Source: Paraburkholderia caribensis
Lineage (GTDB): Bacteria; Pseudomonadota; Gammaproteobacteria; Burkholderiales; Burkholderiaceae
Reading direction: 5' to 3'
NCBI RefSeq assembly: GCF_002902945.1
Contig: NZ_CP026102.1
Location: 2,480,001 to 2,544,000 of the forward strand
DNA length: 64,000 nt
Below, in pieces: positions 18,037 through 26,573 of the stretch. Both the position numbers and the translations under genes were made by a program. The notes under the pieces are model-generated. The model searched no databases and was not told the origin of the DNA. It was given only the letters and a program-made list of their open reading frames with translations. Numbering within the stretch: the first letter of the stretch is position 1; each line of letters starts with the position of its first letter.

Positions 18037-18858
18037 CTACTGAATTCTCCGCGCTGCATCATCAAAACGCATGCGCTCCTCCGCCACGATGGGCGCCGCA
18101 AGGTCGAGCACGGGCACCCGCGCACCGCCTCGATCCCCCGCCGCGCCGTGGCGCGGCAGCGCGTCGTCGGGGGCGAACATATAGCCTTCGCCGCGCATGG
18201 TCTTGATGTATTGTCGGCCCGTCGGCGACAGCTTCAACGCGGCGCGTAGCCTGAATACGACGACGTCGAGCCCGCGCTCCGTCACGCTGCAATGCCGCCG
18301 CAGCATGTTGAGAATACGCACGCGCGACAGCACCTTCATCGGGTTCGACGCAAGCACCGCGAGCAGCGCGAATTCCGTGCTGCGCAACGGCACTTCCGCG
18401 CCGCCACGCGTCAGCACGCGGTCGGCGACGTCGACTTCGAAATCGTCGAATGCGATCGGCGCACGCTCGATATGCATCGGCACGTGCGACGGCGGCCCAG
18501 AACGCAACGCGTTGCGCACCCTTGCGATCATCTCGCGTGGATCGTGTGGATCGACGACATAGTCGTTCGCTCCGAGCTCGAATGCGAGCACCTTGTCGAC
18601 GACGTCGTCGGACCGGCTAACGATGATCACCGGCAGGTCGTAGCCGAGCGAACGGATACGCCGCAACGCCGTCAGGCCGTCCACTTCCGGCAAGCCGTGA
18701 CGCATCACGATCAGCGACGGCACTTCGACTTCCAGGCGCCGTTCCAGCGAGTCGGTGTTGTACAGGACGGACATCTCGATCTTGTGCTGCTGCACATGTG
18801 CCCGAAGCGTGTCGCGGCTGGCCTGATCAGGCTCGACGACGAGCAGATGGATGGTCAT
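18037..18858 (-). CDS. OmpR-family regulator with degenerate receiver
   Basis: 273 residues: receiver domain (1-118), linker, and a winged-helix Trans_Reg_C domain (about 130-230, with RSTEFALLAVLASNP and IKTMRGEGYMF), then a 40-residue tail rich in Arg and Ala. In the receiver the phospho-acceptor position is Arg53 (LIVMRHGLPEVDG, where an active protein has Asp), and the conserved Lys of the KPF motif is Asp103 (DYVVDPHD). Ser81 keeps the Thr/Ser position. It cannot be switched by the normal aspartate phosphorylation. ATG 18858 is preceded by AAGGACGG. It is divergent from the baeS-like kinase across 257 bp, so it may share that control region. Target genes unknown. Confidence 0.85.
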   Translation of the reverse strand: MTIHLLVVEPDQASRDTLRAHVQQHKIEMSVLYNTDSLERRLEVEVPSLIVMRHGLPEVDGLTALRRIRSLGYDLPVIIVSRSDDVVDKVLAFELGANDYVVDPHDPREMIARVRNALRSGPPSHVPMHIERAPIAFDDFEVDVADRVLTRGGAEVPLRSTEFALLAVLASNPMKVLSRVRILNMLRRHCSVTERGLDVVVFRLRAALKLSPTGRQYIKTMRGEGYMFAPDDALPRHGAAGDRGGARVPVLDLAAPIVAEERMRFDDAARRIQ

Positions 18859-19115
18859 GAACTTTCCGTCCTTCTCCCATTTGAATGGAGGTCCATGATA
18901 GTGAGCAACTGTGCAGGCAAGACGGAGAAAATTAAGGAGATTGTGTGGAGATTGCCGAACGGTCATCCGGCGCCGCGCACGTCGCGTCAAAATAGCGCCG
19001 TGGCGGCATATCGATAGCAACTGGCATGCATGCGGCGCTCGAGCGCCCGCCAAAGCACGCCGACAGGGAAACACAGGGTGGCAAGCATGAAAAGTGGCGG
19101 CCGTGGGGTCTCGCC

Positions 19116-20633
19116 ATGAGAATCGGCATTACGTCGAAGCTCTTCGTCGCGATTTCGGCGGCGTGCATACTCGTGGCCGTCACGATGGGCGTTGCCGTGC
19201 GCTGGAGTTTCGAACAGGGCTTTCTCGGCTATCTGCAGCGCCAGTCACAATCGCATTCCTCGCGCCTGCAGCAGGAAATCGAAGCCGCCTGGGCGACGCA
19301 TCGAAGCTGGGATTTCCTCAAAGATCCGGTGGCGGCGGCCGCCGCCATTCCCGAGGCGATCGACGCGGGCGTGCCGCCTCCCGGTCCGTCCGGCCCTCCC
19401 GACATGAACGCGCCGCACGACGACCCGCCGCCTGACGGCGCGCCGGGCGGCAACGGCGCCGAGCCGGGGCCCCCGCCCGGCGACGCGGGCGCGCCTCCCG
19501 AGAGGCGCGACATGCAAAGCCCGGGGCCGCAGGGCAACCGCCACCCGCCGTTCCGCGTCTACGACACGGACATGCACAGCGTGCTGCAAAAGGGACCGCC
19601 GCCGCCACCCGATGCGCCGCGCCTGCCGCTGACCGTCGACGGCAAGGTGATCGGCTGGCTGGTCGTCGCCGGGCCCGAAGTGATGTTTCGTTCCGCGGAC
19701 CGTCAATTTCAGGCTCAGCAGGTTCGCACGACATGGATCATCGCCGGATTCGCCGCCTTGCTGGCCGCGTGCGTCGCCGTCGTGCTCGCGCGTTTGCTGC
19801 TCGCGCCCGTGCGCCGCCTCGTGCTGGCGACGCACCGGCTCGCGAGCGGCGACTATTCGATTCGCGTGCCCGACGCGGGCAGCGACGAACTTCACGATCT
19901 GGCCGCCGACTTCAACCGGCTCGCAATCTCGCTCGGCAATGCCGAACGTTCGCGCCGCAATCTGATCGCGGATATTTCGCACGAGTTGCGCACACCGCTT
20001 GCCGTGCTGCGCGGCGAACTCGAAGCGATCGAAGATGGCGTGCGCAAGCCCGACCGCGCGACGCTCGCGTCACTGCAGGCGGAAGTCGCGCTGCTGAGCC
20101 AGTTGATCGACGACCTGTACGAGCTGTCGCTCGCGGACATCGGCGAACTGTCTTTCGAGAAGGTGCGGCTCGACATCGCGCCCATCGTCGAAGCCGCCGC
20201 CGAGTCGTTCAGAGACCGGCTCGCCGACAAGAAAATCGCACTGGAAACCGATATCGACGCCGCGAGCATCATCATGCTCGGCGACCCGTACAGGCTGACG
20301 CAGTTGATGAAGAACCTGCTGGAAAACGCGTTGCGCTATACCGATTCCGGCGGCAAGGTCCGCGTGGCCGTCGCGAGGCACCAGCACGAGATTCGAATCG
20401 ACGTGCAGGATACGCACCCCGCCGTGCCCGAGCCTTTGCTGCCGCATCTGTTCGACCGGCTGTTTCGCGTCGATGCGTCACGCAGCCGTCAAAGCGGCGG
20501 CGCGGGCCTGGGGCTCGCGCTGTGCAAACATATCGTCGGCCAGCATGGCGGCACCATCGACGCATTGCGCTCGCCGCTGGGAGGACTGTGGATCGCGGTC
20601 CGGTTCGCTACGTTAGAAGCCAAAGATGACTGA
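19116..20633 (+). CDS. baeS: Sensor histidine kinase, BaeS-like
   Basis: 505 residues in the inner membrane. Membrane helix 1 spans about 10-28, a periplasmic sensor 30-205, helix 2 about 207-228, then HAMP, the dimerisation domain with the phospho-acceptor His289 (ADISHELRTPLAVLRGELEA) and a HATPase domain with NLLENALRYTDSGG and GGAGLGLALC. The near identity of the H-box region to E. coli BaeS and the opening GITSKLF support the BaeS assignment (envelope stress and efflux control). The sensor carries a Pro/Gly/Asp-rich stretch at about 85-170 that is much longer than I recall for BaeS. ATG 19116 matches the BaeS N-terminus. The stop overlaps the regulator start by 8 nt. Confidence 0.87.
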   Translation: MRIGITSKLFVAISAACILVAVTMGVAVRWSFEQGFLGYLQRQSQSHSSRLQQEIEAAWATHRSWDFLKDPVAAAAAIPEAIDAGVPPPGPSGPPDMNAPHDDPPPDGAPGGNGAEPGPPPGDAGAPPERRDMQSPGPQGNRHPPFRVYDTDMHSVLQKGPPPPPDAPRLPLTVDGKVIGWLVVAGPEVMFRSADRQFQAQQVRTTWIIAGFAALLAACVAVVLARLLLAPVRRLVLATHRLASGDYSIRVPDAGSDELHDLAADFNRLAISLGNAERSRRNLIADISHELRTPLAVLRGELEAIEDGVRKPDRATLASLQAEVALLSQLIDDLYELSLADIGELSFEKVRLDIAPIVEAAAESFRDRLADKKIALETDIDAASIIMLGDPYRLTQLMKNLLENALRYTDSGGKVRVAVARHQHEIRIDVQDTHPAVPEPLLPHLFDRLFRVDASRSRQSGGAGLGLALCKHIVGQHGGTIDALRSPLGGLWIAVRFATLEAKDD

Positions 20634-21375
20634 CTCTTCTCTTGCCCGCTCGCCTGCTTCAGTGCTGATCGTCGAAGACGAGCCGAAGCTGTCGGCGCTG
20701 CTCACGGACTATCTGCGCGCGGAGAACTTCGACACCAAGGTGATCGAAGATGGCCGCGACGTGATCGCTTCCGTACGCGCGCATCCGCCTTCGCTGATTC
20801 TGCTCGATCTGATGCTGCCGGGACGCGGCGGGCTCGAAATCTGCCGCGAATTGCGCACGTTTTCGGATGTGCCCGTGATCATCCTGACCGCGCGCGTCGA
20901 TGAGATCGACCGCTTGCTGGGCCTCGAACTGGGTGCCGACGATTACGTCTGCAAGCCGTTCAGTCCGCGCGAAGTCGTAGCGCGCGTGAAGGCGATCCTG
21001 CGCCGCATCGAGTCGCTATCGGGTGCGGCGCGCACCGGCGCGGAGCCGGTTTCAGGCGGACTGGCGATCGATCTCGACAGGCATGTCGCGTCGCTCGATG
21101 GAAAAGACCTCAATCTCACGCCGATCGAAATCAGGCTGCTCGCGCTGCTGCACTCCACGCCCGGCCGCATCTATTCGCGCGACCACCTGCTGCGGCAACT
21201 GTATGACGATCATCGGGTCGTGGCCGACCGGACGGTCGACTCGCATGTGAAGAACCTGCGCCGCAAGCTTCAGAATGTGCGGCCGGATCACGACATGATC
21301 CGCTCGATTTATGGCGTCGGGTATCGCCTGGACGTCGTGCCGCCCGAAAGCCGCGACGATGGCGATCCGGGCTGA
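20626..21375 (+). CDS. baeR: Response regulator, BaeR-like
   Basis: 249 residues, OmpR/PhoB class. The receiver has the acidic pair VEDEP, the phospho-acceptor Asp61 (LLDLMLPGRGG) and the KPFSPREVVARVKAILRR segment; the C-terminal winged helix has LTPIEIRLLALLHSTPGRIYSR (in parts) and VDSHVKNLRRKL. It is partner of the kinase just upstream, with overlapping stop and start indicating one operon. The family turns on efflux and envelope-stress genes. Its stop is only 4 bp from the stop of the convergent H-NS-like gene, and I see no clear terminator between them. Confidence 0.9.
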   Translation: MTDSSLARSPASVLIVEDEPKLSALLTDYLRAENFDTKVIEDGRDVIASVRAHPPSLILLDLMLPGRGGLEICRELRTFSDVPVIILTARVDEIDRLLGLELGADDYVCKPFSPREVVARVKAILRRIESLSGAARTGAEPVSGGLAIDLDRHVASLDGKDLNLTPIEIRLLALLHSTPGRIYSRDHLLRQLYDDHRVVADRTVDSHVKNLRRKLQNVRPDHDMIRSIYGVGYRLDVVPPESRDDGDPG

Positions 21376-21379
21376 AGGA

Positions 21380-21646
21380 TCAGTTTGCCTGGCCTTCGCA
21401 GCGGAAGAAATCGATGTTCTGCCCAGACGCGACGGCGCGGCGCAGCCACTCAGGCAAATCGCCCCGGCCGTCCCAGACGTGGCCTGACGCATCCTGATAG
21501 CGGATGGCGCGAGCATTGCGTTCGTCTTCGGCGAACGAGCGTTCAAGCGCGTCGAACGTGATGCCGAATTCGTTCATTCGATTCTGAATCCACGCGATCA
21601 GACGCTCCCGCGCCTGGCCGTCGAGTTTTGCGATTGAAGTAGACAT
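21380..21646 (-). CDS. H-NS-like nucleoid-associated protein
   Basis: 88 residues. The C-terminal part RYQDASGHVWDGRGDLPEWLRRAV is the H-NS DNA-binding domain (the T/V-W-x-G-x-G-x-x-P core that reads AT-rich minor groove), and residues 1-45 form a helix that may oligomerise. Burkholderia genomes carry many small H-NS-like proteins of this type. A role in silencing acquired DNA is possible; the AT-richer type VI cassette lies 4 kb away, but no direct link is shown. Confidence 0.85.
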   Translation of the reverse strand: MSTSIAKLDGQARERLIAWIQNRMNEFGITFDALERSFAEDERNARAIRYQDASGHVWDGRGDLPEWLRRAVASGQNIDFFRCEGQAN

Positions 21647-21727
21647 TGCTCGTGCGATTCGAAGTGCGATTCGTAGTGTGGAAAGATCAGCAATCCATTC
21701 GTACGGGCGAAATCATGATTGACTGAC

Positions 21728-21958
21728 TCAATTGCGCCGCCGCGCGTCGATGCGAACCACCGAGTCGAATAGCGCCTGGGCTCGCGCCAGTTCGTCGAGC
21801 GCGCGGTCCAGTTGCGCAACGGCAGCGGCATGCCCGGCCGTCGACGCAGCATCTTCCGGGTCGGCGCGCACGGCGCGAAAAGCCAGATCGACATTGCGTG
21901 TCGCTTCGACAAAACGCTGTGCGGCCTGAGCCTGCCTTGATTGCATCATTGCCGACAT
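21728..21958 (-). CDS. Small helical hypothetical protein
   Basis: 76 residues, nearly all Ala/Arg/Asp/Glu-rich helix (SRQAQAAQRFVEATRNVD.. and LDRALDELARAQALFDSVV), soluble, no signal. ATG 21958 is chosen over ATG 21964 because GGAGGA lies six bases before it, whereas it touches the upstream ATG directly. The function is unknown; such short coiled proteins could be regulators or structural. The 252 bp upstream (21965-22216) hold no gene that I can support. Confidence 0.6.
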   Translation of the reverse strand: MSAMMQSRQAQAAQRFVEATRNVDLAFRAVRADPEDAASTAGHAAAVAQLDRALDELARAQALFDSVVRIDARRRN

Positions 21959-22216
21959 AAGCATTCCTCCATCTGGATTCGGTTCGGATATTCAGCTTGC
22001 GATGCGTGGGGCTCGCCCATTTGCGGTTCACGCCGGCGGCTTTGGGTGCGAGCCGGCGCTACAAAATGGATTGACTGCGGCATGCTGCCGATTTTCTCTC
22101 CGCTCGGTGCGAAGCGCCAGGTCTGATTTGCAACAGCGTGCGTTTTAATACACAAGCACCCGACATTCAGGTTTCCCAGGTTTTATACGCCAGACACCTG
22201 TTTCAATCCCCGTCTG

Positions 22217-23014
22217 TCATAACGCGAAACTGGCCTGCGCTTGCGCCGCGTTGAAGGCCGCCATGGCCTCGACGGGCGGCATGTCGAACAGATCGCGCGT
22301 GAAGCCGCGCACGCGCTCCTGCGGCGGCCGGGTGCGCAAACGCCCGACCAGTTCGATGAAGGCCGCAAAGTCGCCGTCGCGCGTGGCCTTGTTGACCTCC
22401 GCGAAGTCGCGCGCCTTGAGCACGACGGGCTGCGCGAGCCGCACGAAATACGGCGCTTCCAGCTCCACGGCAAGTGCGACGGGATAGCGCTTGCCGCTCA
22501 GTTCGCCCGAGCGCGACGTGCAGTCGACGACGGCCGTGCCTTGCGCGGGACCCAGCACCTTGCCCGTGCTGACGCTGCGCAGGTGCTCCGGGTAGATGTG
22601 CAGCCGCGTGCCCATGCTCAGTTCAGTGGGCGACGAACACACCAGCGCGTAGTGCTGCTCCCTGCGCCGCCCCGAGGGCAACACGGTGCGGCTGACGACG
22701 AACGCATGCGGCGGCAGCTGCCGCACCTGACCCGTGCTGTCGATCCACGCATTCCACAGCAGCATGTCTTCGCGCTTGCGCCCGCCTTGCCGCGGCTTGC
22801 TCGACGCCGGCGAAAAGAGCGCGAGCAGCGAGCCGGTGCGATGTGCCGCGATTTGCGCGCTATTGCCGAGCGACTGACCGACGCCCCACAGAAAACGCCC
22901 GCCGCCCAGCCTCCGCTCCCATTCTTTCTGGAGAACGATGTTGGGGAGTTCCTCGCTGGACTCGGTGCCTGTCTTGGTCCAGCAGAACGTGGGCGGTAGG
23001 TGCTTCAGTGTCAT
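22217..23014 (-). CDS. Hypothetical protein, divergent from an HTH regulator
   Basis: 265 residues, no family recognised. The N-terminal half has many Trp and Gly (FCWTKTGTESSEELPNIVL, RFLWGVGQSLG), then GSLLALFSPASSKPRQGGRK and LLWNAWIDSTG; the C-terminal third is helical. There is no signal peptide or membrane segment. The start at 23014 has GAGGAA six bases upstream; the longer frame to 23110 would overlap the promoter of the divergent gene. It is paired head-to-head with a small HTH protein, a layout typical of a regulator and its target. Function cannot be stated. Confidence 0.65.
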   Translation of the reverse strand: MTLKHLPPTFCWTKTGTESSEELPNIVLQKEWERRLGGGRFLWGVGQSLGNSAQIAAHRTGSLLALFSPASSKPRQGGRKREDMLLWNAWIDSTGQVRQLPPHAFVVSRTVLPSGRRREQHYALVCSSPTELSMGTRLHIYPEHLRSVSTGKVLGPAQGTAVVDCTSRSGELSGKRYPVALAVELEAPYFVRLAQPVVLKARDFAEVNKATRDGDFAAFIELVGRLRTRPPQERVRGFTRDLFDMPPVEAMAAFNAAQAQASFAL

Positions 23015-23077
23015 CAACTTCCTCGGGACTGCCGTTCGGCTCGCCGACTTGCGAGCCATTGGCGAAATGGTCAGCCA

Positions 23078-23106
23078 TTCAACAAGCGTTAATGTATAGA
23101 TATAAT
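23078..23106 (+). promoter_or_regulatory. Sigma-70 promoter of the HTH gene
   Basis: A -35 element TTCAAC (23078-23083), 17-bp spacer and a perfect -10 TATAAT (23101-23106). Transcription would begin near 23113, at the ATG at 23114, implying a leaderless mRNA. Confidence 0.55.
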
Positions 23107-23113
23107 GCATGGA

Positions 23114-23455
23114 ATGGAAGCCCTGAAGAGCGATTTTCCCGTGCAGGACCTGTTGCGCCGGTTGATGGCAGACGTGCGCTCGTCCAGCGAAATCGCGCGG
23201 CTTTCCGGGGTTAGCCAGCCTACGGTGTCGCGGCTCCGGCTGTCGAAGGGGCGCCGCGTACGCAAGAGCGCGTCATTCAATAAACTATGCAGTTTCTATG
23301 GTGTGGAAGCGCGCCATGTGGGCGGGCGGGCGACGGGCTACAACGAGTTGCTGCGCAACGCGATCGTCGACGCGTGGGACGGCTCGGAAGAGCACGGCCG
23401 CGCGTTGCTCGTCGTGATCAAGGGCTTGAAGGGATTGAGCGCGAAGGTGGAGTGA
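23114..23455 (+). CDS. Helix-turn-helix regulator, XRE-like
   Basis: 113 residues. Residues around SSEIARLSGVSQPTVSRLR form a helix-turn-helix with the spacing of Cro/CI-type repressors, followed by a Lys/Arg-rich wing and a helical C-terminal half of unknown role. An ATG nine bases earlier (23105) is in frame but lies inside a perfect -10 hexamer, so I prefer 23114, which would sit at the transcript's 5' end. It is divergent from the unknown gene ending at 22217, and probably controls it and itself. No operator palindrome is clear. Confidence 0.65.
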   Translation: MEALKSDFPVQDLLRRLMADVRSSSEIARLSGVSQPTVSRLRLSKGRRVRKSASFNKLCSFYGVEARHVGGRATGYNELLRNAIVDAWDGSEEHGRALLVVIKGLKGLSAKVE

Positions 23456-23561
23456 GCGGCGCGCGCTCGCGGGGGTATGCGGAGGGTTTGGGACAGGTTT
23501 GAAGCAGACGGGCTTCGTGTTCAGTCGAAGCCCGTCGTTGGATTACGGATGGTTTGCGCGT

Positions 23562-25352
23562 TCAGAACTGATCTTCGGACAACGCGAGCACGCCCTCGCC
23601 GCCCTTCGTGCTGGTGATCGACGCTTCTAACGCCACCGCCTGCGGCAGCACATGTTCCGCGAAGAACTGCGCGGTCGCGATCTTCGCACTATAAAACGAC
23701 GCGTCCTGCGCGTGCTTCTCGTGCGCCGCCAGCATCGCGCGCGCCATCTGCCAGCCGCCCAGCACGATGCCCGCAAGCTTCAGATACGGCACGCTGCCCG
23801 CGAATACCGCATTCGGATCGCGCTTCGCATTCGCGACGACATACGCCACGGCCGATTGCAGCGCATCGTGTCCGAGTGACAGATGTGTCTGCATCGAATC
23901 GAACGCTGCGCCCTTGTGCTGCTTGAGCGCTTCGACCGTCTGCGCAATCTGCGCCAGCAGTGCTTTTGCGACCGCGCCGCCGTCACGCACCGTCTTGCGG
24001 CCGACGAGATCGTTCGCCTGGATGGCCGTCGTGCCTTCGTAGATCGGCAGGATGCGCGCGTCGCGATAGTACTGCGCCGCCCCCGTTTCCTCGATGAAGC
24101 CCATGCCGCCATGCACCTGCACGCCGAGGCTCGTCACATCCACCGACAGCTCCGTGCTCCAGCCCTTCACGATCGGCACCAGGTATTCGTAGATCGCCTG
24201 ATGCTCCGCACGCTTTGCCTCGTCGGGATGGCGGTGCGCGAGATCGCTGTGCGAGGCCGCGACGTAGGCCAGCGCGCGCGAGCCTTCCGTGAGTGCGCGC
24301 ATCGTCGACAGCATGCGGCGCACGTCGGGATGATGAATGATCGACACGGCCTGCTTCGCGGAGCCGTCAACCGGCCGGCTCTGCACGCGCTCTTTCGCGT
24401 ACGCGACCGCCTTCTGGTACGCACGATCCGATATCGCCACGCCCTGCATGCCGACCGCAAACCGCGCCGCGTTCATCATGATGAACATGTATTCGAGGCC
24501 GCGATTCTCTTCACCGATCAGGTGACCGATTGCGCCACCGTGATCGCCGAACTGAAGCACGGCCGTCGGGCTCGCCTTGATCCCGAGCTTGTGCTCGATC
24601 GACACGCAATGCACGTCGTTGCGCTCGCCCAGCGAGCCGTCCTCGTTGACGAGAAACTTCGGCACGACGAACAGCGAAATGCCCTTCACGCCCTCGGGCG
24701 CATCCGGCGTACGCGCGAGCACGAGGTGGACGATGTTGTCCGCCATGTCGTGCTCGCCCCACGTGATGAAAATCTTCGTGCCGAACAGCTTGAACGAACC
24801 GTCGCCCTGCGGCTCGGCGCGCGTGCGCACCAGCGCGAGATCGGAGCCCGCCTGCGGCTCGGTGAGGTTCATCGTGCCCGTCCATTCGCCGGAAATCAGC
24901 TTCGGCACGTAGGTCTTTTTCTGCGCGTCGCTGCCCGCCGTGAGCAGCGCCTCGATCGCGCCATCCGTCAGCAGCGGGCACAGCGCGAACGACAGGTTCG
25001 ACGCGTTCAGCATCTCGATACAGGCCGTCGCGATCAGCTTCGGCAGGCCCTGGCCTTCGTATTCGACGGGATGCTGCACGCCCTGCCAGCCGCCTGCGGC
25101 GAACTGGCGGAATGCATCGGCGAAACCGGGCGTCGCCGTGACGTGGCCGTCTTTCCAGCTGCTCGGGTTCCTGTCGCCTTCGACGTTCAGCGGCGCCAGC
25201 ACTTCGCCGCACAGCTTCGCGGATTCTTCGAGCACGGCTTGCGCCGTCTCCAGACCCGCTTCCTCGAAGCCGGGCAGTTTCGCGATATCGTCGATGCCGC
25301 TCAATGCGTCGAGCACGAAAAGCATGTCTTTCACGGGGGCGATGTAACTCAT
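23562..25352 (-). CDS. Acyl-CoA dehydrogenase, DmdC-like
   Basis: 596 residues, the long form of the family with an extra C-terminal domain, as in 3-methylmercaptopropionyl-CoA dehydrogenases. It carries N-terminal, middle (MNLTEPQAGSDLALVRT, the FAD/substrate loop) and C-terminal helical domains; RILPIYEGTTAIQANDL contains the catalytic Glu and the FAD-binding motif. It oxidises an acyl-CoA to the enoyl-CoA and passes electrons to ETF. No other beta-oxidation gene is adjacent, so the natural substrate is open. The 182 bp before its start hold the promoter region shared with no divergent gene. Confidence 0.9.
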   Translation of the reverse strand: MSYIAPVKDMLFVLDALSGIDDIAKLPGFEEAGLETAQAVLEESAKLCGEVLAPLNVEGDRNPSSWKDGHVTATPGFADAFRQFAAGGWQGVQHPVEYEGQGLPKLIATACIEMLNASNLSFALCPLLTDGAIEALLTAGSDAQKKTYVPKLISGEWTGTMNLTEPQAGSDLALVRTRAEPQGDGSFKLFGTKIFITWGEHDMADNIVHLVLARTPDAPEGVKGISLFVVPKFLVNEDGSLGERNDVHCVSIEHKLGIKASPTAVLQFGDHGGAIGHLIGEENRGLEYMFIMMNAARFAVGMQGVAISDRAYQKAVAYAKERVQSRPVDGSAKQAVSIIHHPDVRRMLSTMRALTEGSRALAYVAASHSDLAHRHPDEAKRAEHQAIYEYLVPIVKGWSTELSVDVTSLGVQVHGGMGFIEETGAAQYYRDARILPIYEGTTAIQANDLVGRKTVRDGGAVAKALLAQIAQTVEALKQHKGAAFDSMQTHLSLGHDALQSAVAYVVANAKRDPNAVFAGSVPYLKLAGIVLGGWQMARAMLAAHEKHAQDASFYSAKIATAQFFAEHVLPQAVALEASITSTKGGEGVLALSEDQF

Positions 25353-25534
25353 GGTCGATCTTCCAATCAGGCGTTCAATGGATCACTGCCACGGCGCCCG
25401 ATAGAAGCGAAGGCCAAGCGGTGACGATACCTGTCGATCGTAACGGCATCTCCGGCGACCCGACTGTCCAAACCGGCCCACGTACTGACAAATCTGGCCA
25501 CATCGAATGGGGGTGTAGCCCACCCACCCGCGGG

Positions 25535-26548
25535 TTAACCCACGTGAAAGGGCCGCCGGTACGTGCCCGGCGTGCTGCCCGTCCAGTGGCGGAACGCACG
25601 ATGGAAGGCGCTCGGATCGTCGAAGCCGATATCGCCCGCGATCACGGCGATCGTGTCCTGCGTGTCCGTGAGGCGCTGGATCGCGATATCGCGCCGCAGC
25701 TCGTCCTTGAGCAACTGAAACGTCGTCTCCTCGGACGACAGACGCCGGCATAGCGTGCGCACCGAGCAATGCAGGCTTTTGGCGGCCTGGTCGATAGTCG
25801 GCAGGTCCGGCAGTTCTCCTGCGAGAAACTGCCGCACGCGATGGCTGACTCGCTGCTCGCTGAACGTTTCGAAGATCCATTCGCCGGGTGAGCGGGCGAG
25901 GAATTTGCGCAGATTGCGTTTGCTCTGGCGGATCGGCATGTCGAGAAACGCCGCGCTGAAGCGCATCAGCGTCGCGTCGCAGCCGAAACGCACGGGACCG
26001 GAGAAAAAGTAGCGGTGATCGAACGCGTGCGGCGGTTGCGGACACGCGAAATCGACCTGTAGCAGCGGGATCTTCTGACCAATCAGCCATGACGACACAC
26101 CGTGCGCGAGCTTGAGCATCAGTTCCTGGCCGAGCGGGCCGATGCTGCCATACGCAGGGTTTGGACGCAGTTCGACCTGCGCCATCAGGTCGTCGCGGCG
26201 CGATGCGATGTGAAAGTCGTCGAGCACGATATGAAAGAACTGGCCGAAGCGATGCAGCGCGGTCTCGAGGTTGGGCGCGTCGAGCAGGCTGAGGCAAAGA
26301 AACTTCAACGTGCCGCTGCGAAACGGACGACTGAAGATGCCGGGCATTTCGTCGTCGAGTTCGATCGCGAGTGTGCGGTAGAGCGTGGAGAACTGTTCTT
26401 CCGTCACCCGCGCGCCGGCCGCGCCGCGCAGTTCGGGCGTGATGCCGGCTTGCTCGATATAGCGCTGCATGACGTCGGGCTGCGCGTCGGCGGCGGCGAG
26501 AAAGCCGTTGACGAGGGAGATAGGAACGGTGGCGCTGGGCGCTTGCAT
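25535..26548 (-). CDS. AraC-family transcriptional regulator
   Basis: 337 residues. The N-terminal 200 residues form the ligand-binding Arabinose_bd-type domain found in OruR/ArgR-like regulators (ITPELRGAAGARVTEEQFS, GSIGPLGQELMLKLAHGV). The C-terminal 100 residues carry two helix-turn-helix motifs, the second ending IAGDIGFDDPSAFHRAFRHWTG, the AraC signature. It is upstream of and co-directional with the acyl-CoA dehydrogenase gene, 182 bp away, so it is a reasonable candidate regulator of it. Ligand unknown. Confidence 0.88.
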   Translation of the reverse strand: MQAPSATVPISLVNGFLAAADAQPDVMQRYIEQAGITPELRGAAGARVTEEQFSTLYRTLAIELDDEMPGIFSRPFRSGTLKFLCLSLLDAPNLETALHRFGQFFHIVLDDFHIASRRDDLMAQVELRPNPAYGSIGPLGQELMLKLAHGVSSWLIGQKIPLLQVDFACPQPPHAFDHRYFFSGPVRFGCDATLMRFSAAFLDMPIRQSKRNLRKFLARSPGEWIFETFSEQRVSHRVRQFLAGELPDLPTIDQAAKSLHCSVRTLCRRLSSEETTFQLLKDELRRDIAIQRLTDTQDTIAVIAGDIGFDDPSAFHRAFRHWTGSTPGTYRRPFHVG

Positions 26549-26573
26549 TCGTGATCCGGTCTGCGTGGCCTCG

